This document shows positions 1-10,183 of a DNA stretch of 64,000 nt, one piece after another. The position numbers and the translations under genes were made by a program. The notes under the pieces are model-generated. The model was not told the origin of the DNA. It ran no database searches and saw only the letters and a program-made list of their open reading frames with translations. The number at the start of each line of letters is the position of its first letter. Position 1 is the stretch's first letter. This stretch comes from Halichondria panicea (Eukaryota > Porifera > Demospongiae > Suberitida > Halichondriidae): contig NC_087393.1 in the NCBI RefSeq assembly GCF_963675165.1, positions 1,141,002 through 1,205,001 on the forward strand, given 5' to 3'.

Positions 1-367
1 ATGGCCGGGGGACACACTTATAGAGGATTTGTACTGCTTTGTGCAATACTGCTCTCTGTATTAAGCGTCATGAATAAAATTATAAACTGGCTATGAATAT
101 TGTTATTTTAGAATACTGCAATCTGATTGGGTTACACTCCTCAGTGCAGCAGTACAAATGTTATATAAGCGTGTCCCCCGGCCACCTGTCAGAACGGGAG
201 CAGGGCCATGCCCAGCTAGGCTCGTACTGTACGTCTGATAATTACATGTACGTAGATCTAGTCTCTTCAAGTTCTATTTATGATCTACATGATGTACACG
301 TACGTACACGTACTGTACTGTGGTTGAATCTAATTTCTATACACTAGTACATGCAGTAAGTACGTAC

Positions 368-434
368 CTTGTTGAGTTTGAGCATTGACCACAGCAGTAA
401 CAGAAAACAACAACACAGTAGGAAAGAGTTCCAT
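368..434 (-). CDS. Exon 1 (signal peptide) of a second copy of the orphan type I membrane protein; rest lies left of the window
   Basis: Partial gene. The start codon is at 434-432 and 22 codons encode a hydrophobic leader beginning MELFPTVLLF and ending AQTQQ, followed by a GTACGT donor at 367. It is identical to exon 1 of the complete gene at 19153-21477, at an offset of 21043 bases. By homology the large second exon begins about 14 bases left of position 1, so nothing more of this copy is visible. No break is seen in this part. It belongs to tandem block 1 together with the carboxypeptidase at 986-4661. Confidence 0.75.
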
Positions 435-985
435 GACAGATTACCCACACGCTGATACGTACTTCTGTATAATTTGCTGGCCACTGCACTCACTATAGCT
501 AGCTATACGGTACTTGCTTTATTATAATTATTATAGCCCAGCCATAGATATAATACTATAAATTACAGCTGAGTAGCCTCGATCTCCAATCAGATTGCAG
601 TATCTCAAGGGGATTGATCACACCCACTCAACTGTACCACGTGTGAATTTTGCACACGTGAGAGGCGAGGCCAACACCCACTTTAATAAATGATATTCAT
701 CGCTATTGGTTAGCACCCACATAGAATGAATTATGATTTCATGATACTATTGCGTAACAGGCCAGAACAAAACTCAATTAACTGTGGATAGGCTTGATTC
801 CCGACCTCCTTCAAGGAGGGCGGCGGCGCTCGACTACAACTTTCCCATGTACAGCTTTTACATATTGCACAATCATCATTATCACTATAATTATCAGAGT
901 TCATTAGCCACAAAAACATGGAAACACAGAAATTCTTGAATGATTTAGAGTCTTGTTATTATGAATCTATACAATGTTTGTGTAG

Positions 986-3900
986 TCAGCCAGAGATGAC
1001 CCTCTGCAGCATGGTGAGGGCAGTGTCCCCGTTGTCAGCTGGTACCTGCAAGGAGAGACATTTGTAAAGTTCGACATAATTTATAGAATACCGTATAGTA
1101 AACTTTCGCAGAATGACCGGATTTAATTTTATGGAATATCAGCCTTTTTTTATTAAATTTGTGGTGATAAAATTAATTAATGTTTGCGGTACGTGCTGAA
1201 TCAGCGAAAACCGCAAACACCCTTGAAATACACCCGGTTACGGTACATAGATTGTAGTTACAGGAATGGAATATCAACACACAGACAGACATTACACACA
1301 AACCCCTCACACCCACACACCTCACACATAAACCCCCACCCCTCACGCACCTCACACATAAACCCCCCACCCCTTACACACCCTCACCATGTGTCCAGCA
1401 TTGAGTATCCAATAGAAGGCGAGGTTTTTGTACGCCTGATAAAAGCCACCAGTGTGTTTCTTAGTGTGGTCAGTGTCAGGGTAGACAGGCATTTTCTTAG
1501 CAGCCTTAAAACTAGGCAGTCCAGTCCACTTGAGTTTGTCCATCCAAGCCACAGTGCCTGTAGTGATAAAAAGGTAATAATTATATGTAACCAGGAGTGC
1601 ATGAGTATGTAACTATAGCAGGATATAATTATCCCAATTAATTTCAGTGTTCCTTGCATCATCAGCACCTGTGTTCTAGTCCCTGGGTTTTTTCTTGTGT
1701 TTACCAATATGGGAACCAAACACATTCCTAAGTAGACTTCAAACAACTTTAATTGCCAACTCATCATGACCATGCAATAACCAGGGACTTACCTTGAGTA
1801 CAGCAGATGAGGTCCAGCTGGCCATTGTACACAGTCACATTTACCCCCATAGAGAGTAGCTTGTCCACTGTATGAGGGAGGGTGAGCGGGCATAATAAGT
1901 ATCACACAGATACAAGTACACCCCTCCCCACTAGCACAGACCTGTGCTGATGACATCCTTCATGAAGTCCACTCTTTGTTTCTCAAACACTTTCCCAGCT
2001 TGCGCTACAGAAGTCAATTACCTTTTGAATTTGACACAGATTAATCAAAACACAAACCAATCTTCCTAAAAGATACGTTATGAATGTATCAATTGTTACA
2101 AAATCAGGCTGGTCAAATTCAATTTGCAAGTGCAGGTTCTCAAAGATAGTTACTACCAATAGAATTAGGCTTCGATAACGTACAATAATCGAGCAACTCA
2201 CATCCCCAAACCACTTGGTCCGGAATGTGGAGCTTCTGTTTGATTGGTCCGTTCATGAGTTGACTGAGTGATTGGGCATTGTACCGTTGCAGGATACGAG
2301 GGAGGCCACGCCCACTTTGAAGGGACGTTACTTCGTCATCGTTATGACGCAGGATGTTATAGAAGTCCACATCATCAGTCAACTGCGTGGAGGGGGAGGT
2401 AATTGTGGATGGGCAGGGTGTCATACAGGATTTTAAAGTTGGGGAAATAAGAAAAGTAACCGGAAAATTTGGCTAAAAAAAGGTCAATGTTATTTCGATA
2501 CCCTGTTAGTATGTAAAATTGCCAGCTATCAGGGTTTCATACAGGATTTTTAGCCAAGGGGGGGAAATGACGACAGCCGTACGCCGTTGAAAATTTGGGG
2601 GTGGGTCCGGGGGGCAGCCCCCGGAGAAAATTTGGCAGAATGATTGTCTAAGGTGCAATTTTGAGGTTTTGTGATTAAAACTATTCAGTCTAGTTCTTAA
2701 CTGCATTGTACACTTAACTCACCAGAAAAAAAAAATGTTTGAGCAAAGCAGAAAAGGTACTTAAATTGACCTCTAGTGTGTACAGAGCCTATGGTCTCAC
2801 TATGTACATGCTCTGCTTATGTTGTAAGGTTTAAATTTCAAAGGGTATCATAATAATAATTGTATACATGCATTTTGTGTATGTAATCTCCTGTCTGACC
2901 TTTTGAACTGTACCGTGTGCTAGATTGGATATACATGTATGCACTCCTGATGTATGTAAGAGGCTTTTTATCAATTGATACATGTAGAATAATCATTATA
3001 GCTACATGTAGATCTATCTGAATCACTGTACAATTTGGTATGACATCATTAATTTTTCATATTTCCAGGGAGGAATTTTGGCCAGGGGGGAAATCCCAGG
3101 GCCGGCCCCCCTCTGTATGAAACCCTGGCTATAGACACTCAGTCATACAACTACTACTTTTAGGGGGGATATGCCACCTTCCCCCTGTACACACCCTGAT
3201 GGGTATACAGTACTGTAGTAAAAGTTGGTTGAATTTCAATGGCTTGATGATTATATGAGAACTTAAAAGGAGCCCGTTCAGATGGTAAGTAATCTCATAT
3301 TCCAAACAGGAAATTGCACTTTGTAGTGCCCAGCAATATTACACTCGACTCACTGCTTCAATGACATCCTCAGTCTGAGACCAGAGCTCAGTGGACCTGG
3401 CATAGTCTCCATTGTTGAACGCAGCCTCGGTCTGTTTAGAGTAGTTTTGAATACGAGCCAGCTCCGCCTCATTCACTAGCGACTGTGTGTGTGTGTGTGT
3501 GTGTGTGGGAAGGGGATTATGAGGTCAACGCTACACTTCGACTCACTGGTATATTGCAGTACACTCACACAGGAACTAATATTATTCACTGAAAAACCAG
3601 AACTAACCGTTGCAAAAAGATATGGACCCCACATGTTGACGTAATCTATGCAGAGGGTAAGCAAAGAGCACATGAACCAGTGGGAAAGGCATAGCAACAG
3701 TGGCCTGGGGTACTCACCAATAGCAGAGATCCAGCTGTCCCCAAGACCCACACCTTTGAAGACTACTGAGACATTCCCTGCATTGATGGCCTACAAATAA
3801 TCATTAACAATAATAAAAGCTCCTAGAATCGTTAGGAAAGTTAAACTGACCTCTTGAAGCACTTCAGCAAAAGCAGCTGTCATCTTTCCACCGTACGACT

Positions 3901-4661
3901 CACAGAATATGTAGAATGGCATTTTCTGCGTGACCACATGTCATGAGAATATGAAACACTCAAGCTACATCCTCACACATGCCATAATAAATATGTAGAA
4001 AATCACTAATGAAAAAAACAGTGTTCACATTACATAATTGGTACCTGAAAAACAGAGTGTGTTTTAAGAAAGGCACTGAAGAGTGAGAGGAGATCCTTAG
4101 CAATCTCTGCAACGTCAGTGGTATATGCTGAGTCATCATCAACGTAGCTATATCCGGTGCCAACAGGGTTATCGATAAACAGAATATTAGCCACCTGAGT
4201 CCAAGTGGTGTTTCTAGGTCTGAGGTTAATATCCAGCGGTCCAATCTCCATGAAGTTCCCGAAACCAGTCGATGAGCTTCCTGGTCCACCCTAGAGGAAG
4301 GAACAAACAAGACGTGTTATTGCAGCTACATGTAGTGACATTGGGAATTACCCAATTTATGATATAGGTAATAGCAATGTAATGAAGGTTGCATTTTGTA
4401 CGTAAACGTATTTTAATTGTAGTATCACAAAAGGACTGGACTACAACAGAAGTACGTACGTACCTGCAACCACAAGACGAGAGGAACTTGTTCCCTGTTC
4501 TTGGTGCTGTCCGTGCACCCATAGAGCCACCAGAACATGTGTGCAGATGTCCTCACATCCACAAAGCCCCAATCCTCGTCTGGGATGACTGGAGCTGTCG
4601 ACTGGACGCTGCAAACGAGCAGTAGAAGGCTTAATCCAAACACTGCAACTGGAGATACCAT
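986..4661 (-). CDS. SCPEP1: Retinoid-inducible-type serine carboxypeptidase, copy 1 (intact, 435 aa)
   Basis: Peptidase family S10 secretory or lysosomal carboxypeptidase. Exons: 986-1045, 1388-1557, 1793-1867, 1942-2004, 2202-2382, 3354-3482, 3608-3645, 3718-3790, 3851-3925, 4045-4290, 4464-4661 (1308 nt). The leader starts [15 protein letters not shown]. Family marks include MFWWLYG, the oxyanion [15 protein letters not shown] with nucleophile Ser at about 158, NGQLD with Asp at about 353, and AGHM with His at about 415. The length is close to vertebrate SCPEP1 (about 450 aa). All exon lengths match copy 3, so the frame is open. Intron 2202/3354 holds two nested transposons. Just upstream of the ATG the sequence stops matching copy 3 and becomes a dispersed repeat, so this copy has a different promoter. 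Substrates cannot be told from sequence. Confidence 0.9.
2414..3198. mobile_element. TIR element with 5-bp target duplication (outer element) in the SCPEP1 copy 1 intron
   Basis: The ends are inverted repeats starting CAGGGTGTCATACAGG at 2414 and ending in CACACCCTG at 3198. They are flanked by the direct repeat atggg at 2409-2413 and 3199-3203. The same element, without its internal insertion, is at 23449-23651 in copy 3. Copy 2 has a single atggg at 16683-16687 with no insertion, which is an empty site. CAGGG termini with 5-bp duplications recall hAT5-type elements (inference). It is non-autonomous, with no transposase visible. Confidence 0.8.
2530..3127. mobile_element. Nested 598-bp TIR element inserted inside the 2414-3198 element
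   Basis: Begins CAGGGTTTCATACAG and ends with its exact reverse complement at 3113-3127. The 5-bp direct repeat gctat flanks it at 2525-2529 and 3128-3132. The matching position in copy 3 (about 23573) has no insertion. A second family member in opposite orientation lies at 48254-49438. It is non-autonomous. Confidence 0.85.
3484..3508. repeat. TG microsatellite forming the intron 3' end before SCPEP1 copy 1 exon 6
   Basis: On the minus strand this reads as a CA run ending in CAG directly before exon 3354-3482. The microsatellite itself supplies the splice acceptor. The same arrangement is seen in copies 2 and 3. Confidence 0.8.
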
Positions 4662-4911
4662 AAAACAGCTTTATGCTATGTGCAGCTTAGCTTTGACACT
4701 TCCACTGAGGCATCAGCACCGTACCCACGGTGCTTTTATTATGAAATAGCAATTAATATTATACATTCTTGGCTAGAATCAAAACTACTCTGATTCCAAA
4801 AATAGAGTATAGTGTCGTTGTTGGCTTTGTTCATGTGAGACTCTTATATAGCTAGCTACAGCCGGCCGGCCTAAGCTAGCTCTAGCCATAGATACTATAA
4901 ATTTATAGTAT

Positions 4912-5173
4912 GGCTACACCAAATTAATCTTATGTTTCACGGATTTTCCGGGTCATATTTTTGCAGAATGCCAAAAAAATAGTGGTCCAGGTCAGAGGTC
5001 AGAATGGCCATGTGATCTAGCAAAACGTTGTAATGTTTTGCTAAAGTGATTTTTTGTGGTGTGTTGTGACTCTGTTTGTGGTTTTATAATGATATTCATC
5101 AATTTTTTTCTTTTCTTTGCCTGCCACCCTGAAATTAAAATTCCGTGAAACATAAGATCAATTTGGTGTGGCC
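4912..5173. mobile_element. MITE-like inverted-repeat element
   Basis: The ends are long imperfect inverted repeats. The left reads ACACCAAATTAATCTTATG from 4916 and the right reads CATAAGATCAATTTGGTGT ending at about 5170. Complementarity continues inward through GTTTCACGGA. There is no coding capacity. The target duplication is unclear. Confidence 0.65.
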
Positions 5174-5510
5174 TAGCTATGCTCTAGCTCTTCCAGCTAG
5201 CTAGCTACCAGTGTGGAGGTGAAAAAGATGTCCACGACATAATACAGAACAGTTTGTACTTCTTTGTAATAATTGTATCGATATACTTTGTTTTTAGTAG
5301 TCTGTAATGGGTGAATTTATCATCTATATAAATAAATACAGTGTCTACAACGTTATGACAGATTGACACATAGTCTTCTCCCCGCTCGCTTAATTGTTTC
5401 CACGCTTTTTGGTGCTGCCCTTTAGCGACTCGCAAATTGCATGTGTGATGTAGTATTATTGCAAGCAAGGGACTCCCCCCCTTGTTTACTTACATCATGG
5501 TACACAGTCC

Positions 5511-5628
5511 CAGAGGAGGTACGACAGGCGCAGTGAATACTAGTTATCCACCCAAACCCTGTGTTATACTGCTGAGTTTAATCAGAGGCTAATTGCTGAG
5601 CTGCACCGTGCTTGTCGTACCTCCTCTG
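5511..5628. mobile_element. Short hAT-like MITE (CAGAGGAGGTACGACAGGCG family)
   Basis: A 118-bp element. The termini CAGAGGAGGTACGACA and TGTCGTACCTCCTCTG are perfect inverted repeats. A second member is at 48097-48239. CAG-starting termini suggest the hAT superfamily (inference). There is no coding capacity. Confidence 0.75.
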
Positions 5629-6803
5629 ACACATGCAGTCCAATACATATGCAAGCAAGGGACTCTCCCATGAAGTTTTGTTCAGATTATGGTACACACT
5701 CATGCAGAGTCAGCCTGGGCTCAAAGAAAAAAGAGCTCGTATGATTATAACTAGCAAGCACCCTTATCATATACTTATTCGATTTAAGGCGATACTTATA
5801 AAAAATTACGAAGCCAGAGGTCGGCGTTTCTTTTGGAGTTTGAAAAATTATGATGAAGTCATGGTGTCAAATAATTATCAATGCATGCAGCAGTCACTAC
5901 TTTAGAAGTTAGAAAATTGCCTACAGCTTACTGCACAGTAGCCTCGATCCCAGGCCGAGTTTTCGCTTTTATAACGGTTAGGCGAACAGCTAACTGCACA
6001 GCAACTCTTCATTTTGCATTAACGCGTCGATTAAACGTGCATGTGCTTTAACACAAAAAGATCTTTTGCCACTCACGACGGTGGATAGCAATGGTTGCTA
6101 TTATTTTTTGCTTGAAACCACGCCCCGTGCACAACCTCTATAATTATATAGATCTAGTTCAACGCCGTAAGAAGATATTTTATGGTGCATGGGGGGGGGG
6201 GGCTTGAGGTGAAATTATTCATTTTTATGCTCTCAGAAATAACCGTATATATAGCGGGAAATTTTCGCGGATGCAAATTTTCCCAGTACATAAAATAATC
6301 TGCAGAAGGCATATTACAGTCTGCCCCCAGCCCCCCTGGTTCTTACGGGCATGTGACCATAAGCTTCATGTCGCACAGCTTTGGTGCCTTAACCGAGGCA
6401 TCATCAGCACCCGTAGTGCATTCAATGTAATCAGTATAATTGTATATAATTATACATGCAGCAAATTTAGCCACTTACTTCTCCATCAGGGATTGCAGCA
6501 CTGCTAGCAGTAGCTTGTTAACATTAGCTGCAAGTATATAGTGGGATATGCAAATGATGACTCACATGCAACTACAAATTACTGTGGATCACCAAGATAC
6601 TCATGCATACATGTAGAGCAATCACCCCGTGCGTTGTGAACTTCATCGCATAGCAGCAAAACCGATACAATAACTTTTTACCATAATGACCTTAGAATTA
6701 TCACAAATCAGGAATGATTGCATGTGAATCTAAAGCAACAATTAGAAAACAGTGTTTTTTATCGCCTTCAAAGATCGCCTATTATACAAGTTTCAACTAT
6801 ATT

Positions 6804-6852
6804 TATGCCTCGGTGCGCATGCGCAAGCGAGGTATACGGTAGTGTGTTTGTA

Positions 6853-6890
<38 letters not shown>

Positions 6891-7376
6891 CTATTTCAGC
6901 TGCTCAAGGATCAATAAAGTGCAAGTAAGAGTTTCTATAGGCTTCTAGTCATGTTTTCTTGGCATGCTATTTGTGGATTTGCAAAATAAAGCTTCGTTCT
7001 CGAGTTATGCCTAGTTTTGCTTACTTGGAATGCCATTGCAGCCTTTTCAGAAGAGTCCGTAGCAAAACTTGTTCACCGAGTGTTGCTACTCTACTTAGTA
7101 GTTAGCTCTGCACTAGAACGCTAGCTATTGGTAGCTGCAAGAGTGAGAAGAGAGCTGCAAGGCTCTGCTGACTTGCAGCCATTAATTTTAGCCTTAAACT
7201 TTTGGCCTCGATCGTTTTTAACAACAATCATGGTCGATCATTACCCACTATTTGAGTTTTCCACATGCAGTAAAATGAAAAATGTTCATCATGACAATGT
7301 GTGTATAAAAGCTAGCTATTAGATTATGTAGCTTTGGCACCTCCACTGAGGCATCAGCACTCGCGGTGCTTTCATA
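6804..7376. mobile_element. Dispersed 573-bp repeat (TATGCCTCGG...CTTTCATA family)
   Basis: Starts TATGCCTCGGTGCGCATGCG and ends with a hairpin around the gcactcgcggtgc motif followed by TTTCATA. A full second copy, in reverse orientation and about 587 bp, is inserted inside another transposon at 48688-49274. End fragments are at about 4680-4745 and 6371-6425. A short TG run sits near 6857-6887. No transposase is visible. Confidence 0.7.
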
Positions 7377-7719
7377 TTATAAGTAGCCTAAACCACTGTC
7401 TCATTAGCAGTTAAATCAGTCCATGTTTAGTTTCCTCAAACAGCTCATTTTGTGTCCACAAACAGACACACACACACACCAATCACTCTACCCCTACTGC
7501 GCGCTGTGCATGTAGAGTCGCAAGCCACTCCTTTTTCTCTGATTGGACGGGGGCAGGAAAAAAGTACTGGTGACTCTGGCATACAGTAGACTCCTTGTCC
7601 TAGAAGTTGGGTTAGGTTAATCTTACCATAGCATGTGATCCAAACATTGCGTGAAGTAGTAGAATTGCGCAGCCCGCAAGTGCTCGGCTTCTTAGCTACA
7701 GATTGAGCTATAGTGCATG

Positions 7720-7865
7720 CTATAGAAAAGAGAAGATTGATGAAGTAATAACGAGAGCAGGCATTCAGCTAGGATATAGTCATCTAAGAGACCAGCAGAG
7801 ATTATACTTAGTGATGAGAACTGGGTGTGTTATTGGGTGCCCAAGGCTTTTGATAACCTGTGCAA
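7720..7865 (+). pseudogene. Possible relic of a RecQ-like helicase N-terminal motif
   Basis: The plus-strand frame gives GIQLGYSHLRDQQRLYLV followed by MRTGCVIG. This resembles the motif 0 and motif I approach of RecQ-type helicases (aromatic, then LRxxQ, then a glycine-rich region). The Walker A sequence is not recognisable and no exons extend it. RecQ-like helicases are often carried by transposons, so it may be a mobile-element remnant. Weak call. Confidence 0.25.
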
Positions 7866-7953
7866 TACAAGACAGAGGGCAGCAGTTGAATTGCTAAAGT
7901 CATATAATTATAGAGTATAGTTGTCAGACACATACAAATCGCTGTCACTCGGT

Positions 7954-10183
7954 TCAAAAAATTAGGGCTGCCAAGATCTCTACGTCATCAGCTGTTCCAT
8001 GCTAATCCACAAGTTGTGGCGCAATGGACATGCACTGCATGTGTCAACAGACACTGTGGTACAAGGATCTATATCAAAAGGCTGGTTAGATAGATTTCTT
8101 TTTTACACTCAGCCAATGATGCATGGTGTTAGTTTCGCCTGCATGAACTCTTGTGGTGTTGGTGGAAGTGTACTTACATGGCTCATCTTGTTCCAGCTTG
8201 GCTTCTGGCTGCATATCTGGTTCTTTTTGTTGCTCATCTTGTTGCTCCAGGGCCTTCTTCAACTGATAATAGTATTGCTCACGAACTGCATGTAGTGAAT
8301 TAATTAACATCGAACATGTGAAAATTAAAGGTGTTACCTTCACGTTAATTATATATAGTGGTGGAAGGACTTTACCTGGGCCATCTTGTTGCCGCTGGGC
8401 ATCCTTCCGCTGATAATAGTATTGCTCACGAACTGTATAATTACTGTTTATTCTCACGTAACAACAAATTATGTGAACAACTATAATGGTGTCACTTTTG
8501 CATGAATTCCAGTAGTGTTGTTAGTGGAAGGGATATACTTACCTGGGCCATCTTGTTGCTTCAGGGCGTTCTTCAGCTGATAATAGTATTGATCACGAAC
8601 TGCATGTAGTAAATTACATGCATATATCGAACATGATTAATGAGGTGTCACTTTAGCATGAATTTTAATCTGTGGTGTTAGTGTAAGGTACACTTATATG
8701 CCTGGGCCATCTTGTTGCTCATGAGAAGGCCAGATATTTATAGTATTACTCACAAACTGTAATAGTTATGACAATTATAATGTTGTGAACCAACTAAAGT
8801 TACTTTTGCATGAATTCTAACTATATTATAATATCACAGTAAAAACAGATTCGTTACAAACATCTCAAATAAAATGCGAAATTTAATGTAGAAATGACAT
8901 AAATTTCTGTCCGGCATTTTAACACTAAAATACGATGATGCATCCCATATATATAACATATGTGTTTTTGCATATAGTTAGACACTTGTAGTATAGACTA
9001 TATTTAGTTAGGCCTAGGTCATTAGAGTTATTTATACCTATAATTTCCTAGTTAGTCCTGTTTTGTGTGTATTTAAGTCAGTGCATGGGCTGTGTATTAT
9101 ATTCATGCAGTTTTACTGCCATGATCTTGTTGCTTACTGAACCCCTATCAGTTTAGCTAGTGACTCAGCTAGGCTAACACACTACACACTGTTTTGGAGG
9201 TGTCTGTGGGATTTAGAAGCCCAAAGGCACTGATTTAGTATCCCGAGCGTAGCGAGGGTACACTACAAGTGGCTGAGGGCTTCTAAATCACATGGACACC
9301 GACAAAACAGTGTCTAGATACTAGTGCGCATGCACAAACCGCTTGATTACAATATACATGCATGATTATTTGACAACGGAATACTATATGTATTGTATAC
9401 TAAGTAAATTGGACTTAGTATACCTGCTCTGAGGCACTTTTCCCATGTACTTCCCATGTAGATCTTATCAACTAGTGTCTAAAGTGATGTTGTATATATA
9501 ATTATATACATATATACTTACCAGGGCCATCTTGTTGTATCTGAGCATTCTTCTGCTGATAATAGTATATTTGCTCACGAACTGTATAAAAATAATAATT
9601 CTCATATTCTCATACAACAACTATATCGAACATGTGAACCGACTAAAATTAATGGTGTCACTTTCGTATGAAATAATTATACTGGCCAGTATACTGTGGT
9701 TTGGCAGATAAAATTGTATCACACTTAAATAGAGCAGAATGACTTCATTATCCTCGAGACAAAACTGCAAAATAGATTTGAAGTAAGGTCGTTTTTTTTA
9801 GCTGCGACTATTTTCTGAAATGCAGCCACCTCGCTATTCCAGCCATGCAAGCTACACTGTCCCAAGGGTGACTGGATTAACGAGAGTCTGTATATCATAT
9901 ATATATACTTGCAATGGGCCATCTTGGGATAATAATTATAGTATTGCTCACGAAATGTAGTAAATTTTATGACAATTATAGTGAACCAACTAAATAAATG
10001 ATGCATGCATGCATGTTATCTACTTTGGCATGAATTCTATAGTGGTGTTGGTGTAATGTATATACAATCATCATGATATATTATACCTGGGCCATCTTGT
10101 TGGTTTGAAGAGAGAGCAGAAGAGGCCACGGCCATATACAGGAGAGATAGCAAAGCCACACTGGCAATCATTGAAATCTTCAT
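7954..10183 (-). CDS. Predicted secreted protein made of repeated 19-20-codon symmetric exons (about 138 aa)
   Basis: No known family recognised. Exon 1 (10087-10183) encodes a signal peptide starting MKISMIASVALLSLLY, then SSNQQDGPG. Downstream exons 9522-9581, 8543-8599, 8376-8432 and 8178-8285 each start in phase 1 with V-R-(E/D)-Q, keep YYYQ and QQD, and end in phase 1. The last is longer and acidic (DMQPEAKLEQDEP). A possible last exon, 7954-7991, would add SDDVEILAALIF and a stop; this is the least certain part. Total 417 nt. Decayed extra exons lie at 8702-8759 (in-frame stop) and about 9911-9955 (no AG acceptor). Exons plus flanking introns repeat every 147-167 bp at 8178-8760. The product would be a small secreted Q/Y/D-rich repeat protein. 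Start and frame are well supported; expression is unknown. Confidence 0.6.
9186..9313. mobile_element. Palindromic MITE in an intron of the repeat-exon gene
   Basis: A 128-bp inverted repeat. The left end ACACTGTTTTGGAGGTGTC pairs with the right end GACACCGACAAAACAGTGT, and the inner arms GATTTAGAAGCCC and GGGCTTCTAAATC also pair. No coding capacity. Superfamily not assigned. Confidence 0.75.

Larger units (their letters stand above)
4662..7700. other. Gene-free repeat-rich stretch between SCPEP1 copy 1 and the repeat-exon gene
   Basis: No credible coding exon was seen apart from the elements listed separately. The stretch holds repeat-family ends around 4680-4745 and 6371-6425 (both with the gaggcatcagcac-type end seen at 7350), inverted-repeat elements at 4912-5173, 5511-5628 and 6804-7376, and a run of 13 G near 6190. 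It also has direct duplications of about 45 bases at 5461-5507 and 5651-5697. Confidence 0.6.

Noticed and set aside
93-347. Plus-strand 84-codon frame, identical at 21136-21390
   Set aside because: It lies antisense in the intron of the orphan membrane gene, and its conservation only reflects the identical duplicated segment.
1184-1612. Plus-strand 142-codon frame (repeated at 22227-22655)
   Set aside because: It runs antisense across SCPEP1 exon 10 and an acc/cac-rich intron, and its persistence comes from the recent block duplication.
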